From Limnoperna fortunei (taxonomy: Eukaryota; Mollusca; Bivalvia; Mytilida; Modiolidae): a stretch of DNA of 64,000 nt. Location of the stretch: assembly GCA_944474755.1 (NCBI GenBank), contig OX104122.1:8457223-8521222 (forward strand), in the 5' to 3' direction. The notes under the pieces were generated by a model. That model saw nothing but the letters and a program-made list of their open reading frames with translations, searched no databases and was not told the origin of the DNA. Made by a program: the position numbers and the translations under genes. Below, in pieces: positions 40,843-50,645 of this stretch (positions are counted from its first letter, which is position 1; each line of letters opens with the position of its first letter).

Positions 40843-40935
40843 TGTCAACACTGAGGTTGCCTTAGGGCGGGAAGGGTGGCTCTCGACTCCAACCTCAATG
40901 ACAGGGATTGCCAGTTTTCCTGCCAGTTTTCACCT
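40843..40935 (+). mobile_element. SINE fragment, plus strand
   Basis: CTGTCAACACTGAGGTTGCC, CTCTCGACTCCAACCTCAAT and AGGGATTGCCAGTTTTCC correspond to the B-box region and body of the SINE at 28,842-29,060. The A-box end is absent. Confidence 0.6.
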
Positions 40936-41109
40936 CCCTTAATATTTATTACAAATTGTTGAAAATGACATAAGACACTATTAAAAAAACCAACAATCCC
41001 CTGAAACAAATTATTGATCCGTGGCTGTTTGTCAAAAGAACCTACAACTGTTGAAGGTTTCCTAGTGCTCAACGCACAGAACAGCCCAGCACGTCCGCAA
41101 TTAGATGAT
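40936..41109. other. Non-coding, nothing recognised
   Basis: Unique sequence between the SINE fragment and the next element. Confidence 0.45.
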
Positions 41110-41405
41110 AAGGAAAACTATCTCTTTGGAAGGGGTGTCAGGTCATACTACGAAGAGCCTGGCCGCGGACCATAGTGAGTGACATATTTAGAGATTGTCG
41201 CAATGACAATAAGCTCGTTGTAGCCGATACAAAGGCCAAATTCTCCGCCCCTATTTATTACTGCAAGCGTTTCCAGTGGCAGTCTTTTTTTCATTGCGTT
41301 CTCTACGCCTATCCTTTTACCGGTTGATTCATTGTTTGTTAATTGTTCACGTCCTGAATATGGCTGACATACTGCCGCAGACCGACACATTCAATCAATC
41401 AATGG
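41110..41405 (+). mobile_element. SINE-like element with CAAT tail, copy 2
   Basis: Collinear with 30,400-30,808. Shared segments are TGTCAGGTCATACTACG, GCGGACCATAGTGAGTGACA, CTCGTTGTAGCC..TACAAAG, AAATTCTCC, GTTGATTCATTG, and CACGTCCTGAATAT followed by ACTGCCGCAG and a short ATTCAATCAATCAATGG tail. The apparent short frames on both strands here are by-products of the repeat. Confidence 0.65.
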
Positions 41406-42084
41406 TAAAAAACCTGGTACTAGACAATATAACAATAAAGCTTAAGATAACCCTAGAACGTCTACATGATGCAAAAGAAGATCGCTCTATATTCCTAGCA
41501 TTTCAGTGGTCCACCTTTCAATAATCGATAGTATCATAAAGTGCCCAAATCGTAATAGATTCTGCAGTCTTTTTTCTGCAAAGAAAATCCTATGAAAAAT
41601 ATAATAAGTCAACATTACTATCAACAAATAAATATAGGTTTGCAGTAAATTAATTAAATACCTTGTTTAAAATTGTTTGAAATTCACTGATACTCGGGTA
41701 GTTATGAGATCTCCGTTCATAAAGCCACCATGCCCATCCTTGGGTGTTGATAATATGGGTGTCCTCTTGATGGAGTTGTCGTGTAATGATAAAACAGTCA
41801 GAATAAATTTCATAATTTCAAAGAGAATATATTATTTTCTTTCGATTTTTGTTATTTACCGATAAATAAAGGCTAGTTATTGGTTATATGGGGTTAAACG
41901 CCTTTCTCAGCAATTTTCACACTATATTGTGGCACAGTAGTCTCGAAATCACATCCCCGTTTTTCAATGTAATAAGGTGACACTTTTAGAACTACATACC
42001 CGTGACAGCGAACAAGTAGGAGTTTTGGAGACTGCTACGCTGTTTAAGGGTTAAACCTCAGCCGTGACCCCATTAGTATATATT
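41406..42084. other. Non-coding, mostly unrecognised
   Basis: AT-rich. GGGGTTAAACGCCTTTCTCAG at about 41,889 resembles a SINE tail segment but is too short to call. No gene supported. Confidence 0.45.
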
Positions 42085-42275
42085 TCGATAGTTAGAAGCC
42101 GTGTAGCTGCTACAACCGGCAAAATTCGCAGAAATCAGTACCCGACTGGCAATAGGCTTCCAGTGATTGCCCAAATTTCCTCCACATTTGTTCATTCTAT
42201 TGATTCCAATTTATTTGATTTCTTCTGGCCTCGAATTTAACTGACATAATGATGTCTAGACGGTAATCAACTAAT
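42085..42275 (+). mobile_element. Degenerate SINE-like element with ATCA-type tail, copy 3
   Basis: GTAGCTGCTACAACCGG, AAAATTCGC, TTCCAGTGATTGCC, TTCATTCTATTGATTCC, GGCCTCGAATTTAACTGACA and GGTAATCAACTAATCA follow the same order as copies 1 and 2 at 30,400 and 41,110, with heavier divergence. Confidence 0.5.
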
Positions 42276-43556
42276 CATTTCAAGACAACATTTTTAGACA
42301 AAATATCTGAGAAAAATAGAACAAATTATTATTTACCTACTCTTTAAACGTTGTCACATTTAGACATTTTAAATATCCCTCACATTCTTACATGTACAGT
42401 ATATTATCCATGTCCATTTAGAAGTTGAATGTTTTCCTCCTGAAATCAGTAGTTTTAACATGGTGCATAATTAACTGTTCACTAAATTTTACTCAAGTCT
42501 TGAATGTGATGATGTGTTGAAGATTACATGCAGGTGTGTAATACATGTAAATGTCAATCTAAATGTGTTGTAAAATTTAAATCACATATAATCCAATTAA
42601 ATGAACAAATTCTCTACATCAATTTTGGTTGGAATATTTACAAATTGACATTCACTGACTTCTATTGTCACTGACAGATCTGTCCCCTATTAAAACAATC
42701 TCGATTTGGGTTACTTCACCCACCTCTTTCTCTATCTTTCTCAGTCCTGTTTCAGTTCTAAGAAGTACGTCCGGATTACAGAAAATTTTATTTGTCTATT
42801 AATTTGTAATTATAATTGAATCATTTACTACTGCTTTCACATACTGCACAGAACTCCAGTCATATATCTGGCAAATGTGAACAACGTTCGTTTGCAAATT
42901 TTTACATGCCATTGCAGTCGTCCTCATTTCATTTGAAAAACAAATGGCTCCTGCTTTCATCGCTCATACAGCTTCTTTTTAAGGTCCGGATGGAATCTGC
43001 CCAACATTTCGTTAAAAAACCATCGATACAGGGCGCAGACATTATTTGTTTACATGTAAACATTAGGCGAAGGTTACGATAAATTTCATTGGCTGATTTT
43101 AACTCCGGTCACCGCCAGATGGCGACACTCAGACCCGAAAAATATATATGTAAGTTGTCAGGGGTGATGATGGAGCGAACGCGGACTCAGAACACCTGAC
43201 TTGGGAGGCTGTTTCCACGTGCATCTTCAAAGTAGAAAAAGGAAATTTCTTCAATAAAGATCGTTTCCTGTTATTTTCGCAATGTCCGAAGCTTTAATAA
43301 CGTAAAGAAGATGAATATTATGTTAGAATTTTGTATAAATAGACCGAAGTTAGAATTTTTTATTTGCTACATTACGAGCAATAGGACTAAATTCTGCCGT
43401 TAATCCGACAAATCACAAAATTAACTTCGGATTATAACGGCAGTAAAATTCGGCCTAGTAATACACGTAGCAGTAAGTGATGCATACATGTATCTCTGCC
43501 CCGGGCCGATATCTGCCCTGTGTTGAGGACGTCTTACGTAAAATGACTAGATCATA
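42276..43556. other. Non-coding, nothing firmly recognised
   Basis: AT-rich unique sequence. An 88-codon frame at 42,816-43,082 has no recognisable domain, codon signal or neighbour. CCGCCAGATGGCGA at 43,112-43,125 resembles a CTCF core site. No exon could be supported. Confidence 0.45.
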
Positions 43557-43760
43557 GAGAGTTGTCGTATCTAAAAATATGTTTTTGGTTTGACAAAACG
43601 CCCGTGGCTTGTAGATTCTATAACATTGATATCTTTGATGACATTTCATTTGTAACCACTGGGTCGATGTCTCTGCTGGTGGACTGTTAGTGCTCGAGGG
43701 TATCACCAGCCCGATAGTAAACAGCTTCCAGTTGTGTATGATCATTTCCATATGATCAAA
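43557..43760 (-). mobile_element. Dispersed repeat of the kind common in bivalves (tentative)
   Basis: The stretch with GACAAAACGCCCGTGGC, GACATTTCATTTGTAACC, ACTGGGTCGATGTCTCTGC and CGAGGGTATCACCAGCCC resembles, from memory, a widely dispersed non-coding repeat in mytilid and other bivalve genomic and cDNA sequences. Strand is arbitrary. The 98-codon minus frame spanning it has no recognisable domain. Confidence 0.35.
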
Positions 43761-43984
43761 TCATAGAGGACTGCAGAAAACGATACTCTCATGAAGTAAT
43801 GTACTATTATTAAACAGACTATATAGCCAAAACTCTTAACAAATAGCAAATCCTTAAGGATATATTTATTGAAACGATATATATAAATAAATATTGAAAG
43901 GATATATTAATCGAAATTGTTATAACACATTGAAGACTACTGCCCTATAGGTTTTCAAACAGCAAAAAATTGTTATTTTTATGA

Positions 43985-44280
43985 TTCTTCACAGAATTCT
44001 GTTAAAATTCTCCAATCGAGTTTTACTTTGAATATAAGTCTTATCAGAATTCTGTTAAAAATTCTCCAATCGAGTTTTACTTTGAATACAAGTCTTATCA
44101 GAAATCTGTTAAAAATTAATCTCCCAATCGCTTTTTACCTTGAATATAAGTCTTGTCAGAATTCTGTTAAAAATAATCCAATCGAGTTTTACTTTGAATA
44201 TAAGTTTTATCAGAATTCTGATAAAAATTCTCTAAGAAAGTTTTACTTTGCAAATAAATAAGTCTTATCAGAATTCTGAC
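43985..44280. repeat. 53-59-bp tandem repeat, five copies
   Basis: Copies begin at about 43,993, 44,046, 44,099, 44,157 and 44,211, with a partial sixth at 44,270. Each starts CAGAATTCTGTTAAAA and continues CCAATCGAGTTTTACTTTG then AATATAAGTCTTATCAG. The 77-codon frame across it is repeat-derived. Confidence 0.88.
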
Positions 44281-44300
44281 AAAATATTTCAGAATGCGTT

Positions 44301-44361
44301 ATCTGAATTCTGATAAGACTGATATGCAAAATAAAACTTTTTGGCGAATTTTTTTATCAGA
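44301..44361. repeat. Inverted copy of the 54-bp monomer
   Basis: ATCTGAATTCTGATAAGACT, then GATATGCAAAATAAAAC, then TTTTTTTATCAG is the reverse complement of the last direct monomer (44,216-44,280). A roughly 60-bp hairpin is therefore possible just left of the Tc1 element. Confidence 0.75.
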
Positions 44362-44373
44362 TCCAATGTAATA

Positions 44374-44401
44374 TACACCTGGAAACAAGTTAAGCACCCG
44401 C
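44374..44401 (+). repeat. Left terminal inverted repeat of Tc1 element
   Basis: TACACCTGGAAACAAGTTAA followed by GCACCC. It pairs with the right end at 45,907-45,934 with a few mismatches and a small indel. Confidence 0.9.
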
Positions 44402-44699
44402 TAGTTTTTTCAAGTCATATATATTCGAACACCTGTTGACTAATATTGGACTGCCATTCATTTTTCATTTGTATAGCGAACAAAAATATTGCTGGGTACA
44501 ATGAAACATTATTTTAACACAAAAACTCATTATTTTATTTTCATATCATTTCATCAAAAAATGGACGGTCTTGCTCTTTCACGTAGTCTTTAAAAAGCAT
44601 TGTCACCGAAAGCTCCAAACTGTTATTTAATTGTACAATTACACTTGAAAACGTCATTTATAAACACCAAATTGATACTTATCCGTCGAAGGGTCAACA

Positions 44700-45706
44700 T
44701 CAGGTAAATCCACCATTAGCATGAATGACAGCTGCAACCCTACGTCGCATACTGCCAGTAAGGCGTCTAATTAGTTGAAGCGTTATCTGTCGCCATTCCG
44801 GTGTAATTAAGCTTCTAAACGTTGCAAGTTCTGTGGAGGAGGTTCAGGAGCATGTAATTGCCTACCCAATTGATCCCACAGATGCTCTATTGGGTGGATT
44901 TTGGACTTCTTGCAGACCGCAGAAGAGTGGTCGCAGCTTCGTTCTCCGGATATGCCGTTACTGCCCTGGATCGATGAGGTCTAGCGTTGTCATCTATGAA
45001 AACAGGTCTTGACTCTAACAGGTGGTTTTCAAAATGAGGCACAACTACAGGTGAAAGCACTTCCCGGGTGTACTTTTCGCCATTAAGGTTGCCATTGATT
45101 GTTACCAGATCCAAACATTTGAGATACAGCCCCACACCATAACTGAGCCCCACCGAAAGGCACTGTTGGAACAACGTTTCTTGGTGTGTAAGCTGTGTTT
45201 TGATGCCTCCAAACACGGATTCGCTCATCAGTTACATGGAGTAAGAATCGGCTCTTATCTGACCAGTGTATTCGCCGCCAGGTTCTAAGGTTCCATTTTG
45301 TCTTGCTCTATACCAGGCCAACATGTCCCTGCGATGGCGATTATCAAGCATTGGGCGTTTAATGACTCTCCATGACCTCAATCCTGCAGCTTTAATAAGA
45401 TTTCGTACTTTTCTGGCTGACTGATTACGACCAGGTAACCATTGTTGCTTGAGACAGGTGCTTGCTGCAAACGGATTTCGCCTAACCAACCTACCAAGGC
45501 TCCTATCCGCGTTGGGTTGTCACAGATGGTCGACCAAATCGGGAACGGTCTTTAACATATTGCGTGGCAGCGTGTTTTCTGACCAAACTACTAATGACTG
45601 TATACAGATAGCCAAGCTGACGTCTTATTGCCTTGTAATGCATAACAGTGGAATGCATGTCGATGATTTGCCATCTCTGTGCTTCTGATATCCGCCTCCT
45701 TGCCAT
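44700..45706 (-). pseudogene. Tc1-like transposase pseudogene
   Basis: The start codon at 45,706 opens MARRRISEAQRWQIIDMHS, an N-terminal helix-turn-helix DNA-binding region, followed by the linker motif RFGRPSVTT typical of Tc1 transposases. The frame breaks soon after (about 45,505), resumes with RRNPFAASTCLKQQW, shifts again before the WSDKSRF motif (first catalytic Asp, about 45,260), again around 45,130-45,170, and once more after SARSPK (about 44,905). The second Asp lies in FIDDNARPHRSR and the catalytic Glu in HPIEHLWDQ. Counting across the breaks gives 34 residues between the second Asp and the Glu, a DD34E triad. The end of the homology is a TGA at 44,700-44,702 after HANGGFT. The total of about 335 codons is normal for the family, but at least three to four frameshifts make it non-functional. 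Confidence 0.9.
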
Positions 45707-45906
45707 GCTTACTTTAAATAACTAGGCAATTAGAAATTCGGGATTTAAATACCGATATGTTGCACGAAAAAATAATTAGTGCACTTTGATGAAGGGAGCA
45801 ACCTTCACGCTCACGTCCTCTTAATTATACATTAAAGAATTAATACTGACTAAAATAATCAAAATTATATTTTATTTACAATAAACTAAAAAAACTTAAA
45901 TATTTA

Positions 45907-45934
45907 GGGTCTGCTTAACATTTTTCCAGGTGTA
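45907..45934 (-). repeat. Right terminal inverted repeat of Tc1 element
   Basis: Reverse complement reads TACACCTGGAAAAATGTTAA followed by GCAGACCC, matching the left end. It is followed directly by the duplicated TA. Confidence 0.9.
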
Positions 45935-45936
45935 TA

Positions 45937-46400
45937 ATTGTAAAAGCAATTCGAACGGAATGCATTATTGAATACTATTCCAGTGCCCCGTGATGTTAAT
46001 CATTTGATTACTGCACAATAAGCGAGATTTAAGAGTGAATATTTATATATGATTCTAATATTACAAATAGTATCAAGTAAAAATTAAAAAGTGCACTTTT
46101 CACATTTGTATTTTTATTTTACGCTCAACTACGACACATCTGATCACAACATATATAATATAGAGGAATATTTCATAATGTCTGTATCAAAATATCTCAT
46201 TATAAGTTTTAGTGCTTAATGCGCCTGGGAACATTCCGGGTCCAGATATCTTTAAATCTGTTGCTGAAGTCTTGTATTCTGATAGCTTTTGAAATTGTTG
46301 TTCTTCATCTGTCTGCAAAAAGGATTATCCATAAATAAATACAGCTGTACATGTTGTTTGGCTTGTTTATATTGGATTTGATGGAACATAGCATACGATG
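45937..46400. other. Non-coding, nothing recognised
   Basis: AT-rich unique sequence between the Tc1 element and a MITE. Confidence 0.5.
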
Positions 46401-46401
46401 T

Positions 46402-46625
46402 ATTACCGTATAAGTGGTTTTTTTCGCGGTGATATAATTTTCGCTATATTCGCGATAAAAGTTGGGACGCGAAAATAAAAACTCGCGAAATATTTAGACC
46501 AATGATAGAGTTATTCATTATGATTACGGACCGCGAAAATTACATTACGCCAAAATAAACTCACACAGTTTTTTAACAAAAACGCTAAATTTTCCCCACG
46601 CGAAAAAAACCACTTATACGGTAAT
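46402..46625. mobile_element. MITE with 27-bp perfect terminal inverted repeats
   Basis: The left end ATTACCGTATAAGTGG followed by TTTTTTTCGCG is the exact reverse complement of the right end CGCGAAAAAAA followed by CCACTTATACGGTAAT. The 224-bp interior is AT-rich with repeated CGCGAAAA and TTTTCGC motifs and no coding capacity. The target duplication cannot be assigned unambiguously, so the superfamily is open. Confidence 0.85.
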
Positions 46626-46789
46626 TCCTGTCAATTACCCTGCAATACATAGTTTGTAATAGTAAAATGTAAGAAAACTGAACAGCCAACAAAAATAGTA
46701 AACCAAAGGACAGTGACAAAATCTATTTTTGAGATATTAATGAAAAACGTGAGTTGACACCAATGTTCTGTTTTTAGTAACAGCGGCTA
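46626..46789. other. Non-coding
   Basis: Short unique sequence; it may be the 5' part of the dispersed repeat that follows. Confidence 0.4.
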
Positions 46790-46975
46790 TCTTTGAATGT
46801 TGATCAACACCCTGGGTATAAATTTGAAACTAGGAACACTAAGTATGATTGTGGCAAATTTTAAAAAAAAATGGCCCAGTGGTTTCAGGGAAGATTTTTG
46901 AAAAAGTTTACGACGGACGACAGACGACGGACGCCAAGTGATGGCAAAAGCTCACATGGACCTTCGGTCTAGTAT
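46790..46975 (+). mobile_element. 3' end of a dispersed repeat with GACGGACGAC motif (tentative)
   Basis: AAAAGTTTACGACGGACGAC, AGACGACGGACGCCAAGTGA and AAAGCTCACATGGACC..TTCGGTCTAG resemble the conserved 3' segment of a short dispersed repeat widespread in bivalve sequences. GACCTTCGGTC-type ends can form a small stem. Family assignment is from memory. Confidence 0.45.
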
Positions 46976-47996
46976 AGCTCTATCAGCAATTTGTATTAAT
47001 TAAAGCAATCTTGGGTTGTTCATAGGATAGCAGATTTAATTACCAAATGGTCAAGTGTATATATATATAAATCTTCATTTTGTGAAAAAAAAACAAATCA
47101 AAACAAACAAAACTTGTAAAGTTAAAAGGGTAAAAGAAAATTTTTATCTGCACAAGAGATAAACCTTTATGTGGATATCATAGGCCGAAAGAATAAAATA
47201 TTTTATTTGTACTTGATATATGCAGTATATTCACCTTAATCTGATAACTGATCATGTTGATAAAGACCTACATCTGCACTGTTATATATTGTATGTTAGC
47301 CAAAAACCAAATACATATAGAGCAATTTATAAGTCCGAATCAAGTAGCAGACTGCTTTTTACATCACGTAGTATTCAAATAAAATTTCGTTATATTATAC
47401 AAAAAAAATGTGCAGGTGAAAATTATTTACTTTTTTATTGTTTTGTTTTGATAAACAAAATCGCAATACCTTTTATAATCGTCCGAAGCTGTCTGCCGTC
47501 CAAAATAACCCAGACATTTGAAAGGATTTTATTCCGATTCCATTCACTAACAACCTCCTTTTAGTCTTAATTTTCTCGTATTTGTTTTCTTCTGGAAAAA
47601 ATAAAACATCGTTAAAATAACACCCCAAATGAGATTTCTTGAAATAAAAATTTATAGAACGATACATGTCTACTAAAACTTTATAAAAAAACATTAATTT
47701 TCTGTTGTTTTTGAACCTTTTAATGTTATTTCAATGATCTTTCCGATATATTTTTGAATTTTTAACAATTTATATGAATCGATGTTTTTATTTCTGTAAA
47801 ATGCATATCATTAGCTATAAATTTGCAACAATTTGGAACAATCCGCTGAAAATTGTGAGTACATTTTAATTTATTATTAATTTAGTTTTAATAATAATTT
47901 TCAAAAACATTAGAAATTAAGACTGAAGCTGACTAATTTTCTTATTCCTTAATATTCAGTTAAAAAGTTGTCGTTATTTGAATTGTCCTTTATATT
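46976..47996. other. Non-coding AT-rich spacer
   Basis: No recognisable gene. A 114-codon frame at 47,220-47,564 and a 73-codon minus frame at 47,473-47,694 overlap each other and show no domains. Simple tracts include TATATATATATAA near 47,060 and A-runs near 47,084. Confidence 0.5.
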
Positions 47997-48830
47997 TATT
48001 TATTTAAAGCACAGTTATACCCCGTGAGGGGTTGAAGGCATACATAAACAAAAAATAACAGATCATACAGTAGAATCATGCAATCTTCAAGTCCACTTTC
48101 CTCATTATTGAAGACTTTTTACTAAATGGAACAACAAACTGCAAATAACCCCAAGAAGAAAGTATATTATATATTTATTTATATCATTTTCATAAGTATT
48201 TTTAATGTTATTTTCTAATTTTTTTCTTATATTTCGGACAATGGAAAAAGTAGTGCATTTCATCTTCTAATACATTGTTAGTACATATTGTATATAGTCT
48301 ATCTGGCCTTTTCACACTTTTGTATCTTCCTCTTTCAATTTCAAGGAAATGATCACTTGTTCTCATTTTACATATATTTCTTCTGTTATCAAAGTTTGTT
48401 TTTAATAAATATTCATATATGTTACATTCAGTTTTAATTTTACTATATAAATATATTTTATTTTCTGATGTAAGTTTTTTTAATACTTGAAAAAAGCATT
48501 TTACATAGTTATCTTTAAAATTTTTGTTTAATGTCTTTGTAAAAAAAAGTCAAGTTTCTATTATAGTTAATATTTTTAGTTCTTCTATTTCCATTATTTG
48601 AACTGCATATATTATGTACATAAGAAAACCAGGAGTATGTAGCATTATTATGCAGGGACTGTGATAATAAGAACGCATCATCTACCAAAGGATTACTAGT
48701 ATGGTGTAGAAGTCTTATTAGGTATTTGATTGACTGTATTTTAATAAATGTATCTACAGTATATTGAGCTAATTCAGCTCTAGCTGCTATGTTTACAGAC
48801 TGTAATAAGGAAACTAAATGATTTAAATAT
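47997..48830 (-). mobile_element. 5'-truncated LINE (non-LTR retrotransposon) 3' end
   Basis: On the minus strand a decayed ORF2 C-terminal region is followed by about 150 bp of 3'-UTR and an (AAAT)n tail (plus strand TTTATTTATTTAAAGC at 47,995-48,010). The combination of ORF2 C-terminus, UTR and short-tandem tail is the established layout of 5'-truncated LINE insertions. The reverse transcriptase and endonuclease domains are not present. The clade is undetermined; the tail suggests a CR1/L2- or RTE-like type. Confidence 0.75.
48170..48825 (-). pseudogene. LINE ORF2 C-terminal region, frameshifted
   Basis: Translated on the minus strand from about 48,825, the first part reads LQSVNIAARAELAQYTVDTF, then IKYLIRLLHHTSNPLVDDA and WFSYVHNIC. 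This has the ARAELG-x-YPL...LKYWLRLL layout seen downstream of the reverse transcriptase in many LINE ORF2 proteins. A frameshift and stop occur near 48,540. The second part reads KMRTSDHFLEIERGRYKSVK, then RPDRLYTIC and LEDEMHYFFHCPKY. This is the conserved C-terminal LxIExGRYxxxxRxxRxC...EDExHFLxxCP motif, with the Cys/His set partly eroded (one expected Cys after TIC is missing). It was too broken to show as a long open frame. Confidence 0.78.
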
Positions 48831-48849
48831 TAAAGAAAGTATTTACGCG

Positions 48850-48960
48850 TTATAATATAATCATACTGCCTTTGAACGAGGGTGTTATGGTAGATTATCA
48901 CATGAAGAAAAAAATATCACAGCTGAGTTCAAAGGCAGTATGGTTTTTATTATACTGAAT
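48850..48960. mobile_element. Small foldback with 16-bp perfect inverted repeat
   Basis: CATACTGCCTTTGAAC at 48,862-48,877 is exactly inverted as GTTCAAAGGCAGTATG at 48,927-48,942. An imperfect TATAATATAATC / TTTTTATTATAC extension lies outside. The interior of about 49 bp contains GTTATGGTAG; CTACCATAA also recurs inverted at about 48,990. It could be a minimal MITE or an RNA hairpin. Confidence 0.6.
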
Positions 48961-49140
48961 GCCTTTTATCTAAAGAAGAAACGTGAACTACCATAAAGAT
49001 ACTGTACTGAATTATATTTTTAATAGAAAATGCTTCTTTGTCTACTAGTTGTTTTTCCAATAATTATTGCACATTTTGATGTATTTGTTGTGCCTCTGAC
49101 ATGTTTGCGCGAATGGACAAACGACGTGCAAGTAAATTTC
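48961..49140. other. Non-coding
   Basis: Short unique sequence with no recognised feature. Confidence 0.4.
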
Positions 49141-49164
49141 AGCTGATGCGGCTAATCATTTTCC

Positions 49165-49330
49165 TTGTTGGCAATTTTCGTTCTGAGCAGGTGATAATTT
49201 TTTTATCACTCGTAAACTTCGGCTGGATCGGGTGATAATTTTCATTTTCGGCAATCTCCGGTCTGAGCGGGTGTTAATTTTTTTTAGATCACCCGTTGGG
49301 ACGAAAGCACGAGGAATTAACACCCGTTGC
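49165..49330. repeat. Degenerate about 45-bp triplicate plus 12-bp inverted repeat
   Basis: Three diverged copies share TCTGAGC-like sequence, then GGGTGATAATTTT and TATCAC/AGATCAC endings. The last copy's CGGGTGTTAATT (49,268-49,279) is exactly inverted as AATTAACACCCG (49,315-49,326) with a 35-base loop. Confidence 0.55.
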
Positions 49331-49930
49331 TATAATGGGCGGGGCTAAAATCGGAATCCGTAGAAATTAACACATGGTTACTGTCCAATTAAAGACAGCA
49401 TTTTTGCATGAAGTATAATAATAAACGATAACAGCGTGGCTTAATTTCGCAATGTGTAACCCTCGGAATTAGTTAATATTTTTTGTTGTACAAAAGATCT
49501 CTGAAATATATATTAAAAACAATAAAGTCGTGAATAATTATACATAACCGTCCACACTGTATACTATCACCAACAAGCCACTACATAAAACCTGTTGACC
49601 TTTCTTTAATTATTTGCATTGCACGCAAAACCTCGTATCACCTAACATCTACTTTTCTTTGACTATCTCACGAAATCAAAGGTCACTACTGAACCTAAAT
49701 TGACCGTTACGCCCTTAGTGATGATCGATAAATAGGTGTTTATCTATGGAGAAGCAAATTATTACCGACCGTTCCTATTGCCCTTGCTTTGATCAAGCTG
49801 TGTCCCATAAAATTCCAATGGGCGGAATAGCGCATTTCATTACGTTAGTTATACTGTTTCCTTAGTATGTAAAATAAAACATTTTAATTTGGGTATTGAC
49901 AACTTTATGTCTTTTCTTTTGTTTTGTGAG
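49331..49930. other. Non-coding, nothing recognised
   Basis: Unique AT-rich sequence. No supported gene. Confidence 0.45.
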
Positions 49931-49939
49931 TATGTAGTT

Positions 49940-50150
49940 ATGATCACAATTAGGGACAGACCATTTAACTTGAAGGGGGGGGGGGGGGCTTGGTTTTTTG
50001 TTTTGGTCAGAAAATTTTTTTTTTTAATTTTTTTAAGGCGTCGCGACAGAATATTTTTTTCATTATTAGCATTATTTTATATAGCAGAAATCCTTCTTCA
50101 GAATATTTTTTTTCTTACCCTCTGCTTATCCAAACAAATTTCGAAGTGAT
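49940..50150 (+). mobile_element. Dispersed G-run/T-run repeat (tentative)
   Basis: AGGGACAGACCATTTAACTTG leads to a 14-base G run (49,975-49,988) and then several T-runs separated by TGGTCAGAAAA, GGCGTCGCGACAGAATA and CAGAATA. The repeating GCGACAGAATATTTTTTT pattern resembles a dispersed repeat seen in mussel sequences, from memory. The 86-codon frame across it is low-complexity and probably not a gene. Confidence 0.35.
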
Positions 50151-50645
50151 TTCCCTAAAATCTTAGTTCCATATTACAACATAATCACATGGGCAGCAAA
50201 TTTTTATGTAAGCAAAAAATCAATTGGGATTTCAACAGTATTCATATAATTTTTTCAGCAAAAATATGATTTTTTTCAATCAAATTGAAAGTGATTTGCC
50301 AAATTCAATATCTATTTAAAAAGGACTCGAAGTATTGGTAATCGACCATACTTTTACGAGATAACAGCACATCTTTTTTGGTCATCGATATAATTTAATA
50401 CAAATTGCAGATATATATGACACGCCCGTGCATTTCTAAAAAAGTCGAAAAAAATCGACATTGACACATTACAATTATTGCATAGGTGACAAGTCACGTG
50501 ATGACAGATATAGTTGGACATGTAGCTTTTAGAACGTAAAATTTAGGTAAAGGTAAGGTAACTGACTGACAAGTACTAATAATAAGCTGCTACTGGACCA
50601 AAATTGATTACCGGATTCCCAAATAAATGTCTTGACATCATCGAA
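50151..50645. other. Non-coding, nothing recognised
   Basis: AT-rich unique sequence. Confidence 0.45.

Larger units (their letters stand above)
44374..45934 (-). mobile_element. Tc1/mariner-superfamily transposon (DD34E Tc1 type), decayed
   Basis: A 1.56-kb element, the standard Tc1 size. It has terminal inverted repeats of about 26-28 bp: left TACACCTGGAAACAAGTTAA, right ending TTAACATTTTTCCAGGTGTA. The TA target-site duplication is intact at 44,372-44,373 and 45,935-45,936. Inside on the minus strand is a broken transposase. Clean ends with a frameshifted transposase suggest an old copy that could only be mobilised in trans. Confidence 0.93.

Noticed and set aside
42816..43082. 88-codon frame as a small gene
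   Set aside because: No recognisable motif, no supporting splice or promoter context; length is compatible with chance in AT-rich DNA.
43455..43751. 98-codon minus-strand frame as a gene
   Set aside because: The DNA resembles a dispersed non-coding repeat, and the translation shows no domain.
47220..47694. Overlapping 114- and 73-codon frames as genes
   Set aside because: Opposite-strand overlap in AT-rich sequence with no recognisable features.
49889..50149. 86-codon frame with a glycine run as a gene
   Set aside because: It translates G- and T-homopolymers of a probable dispersed repeat.
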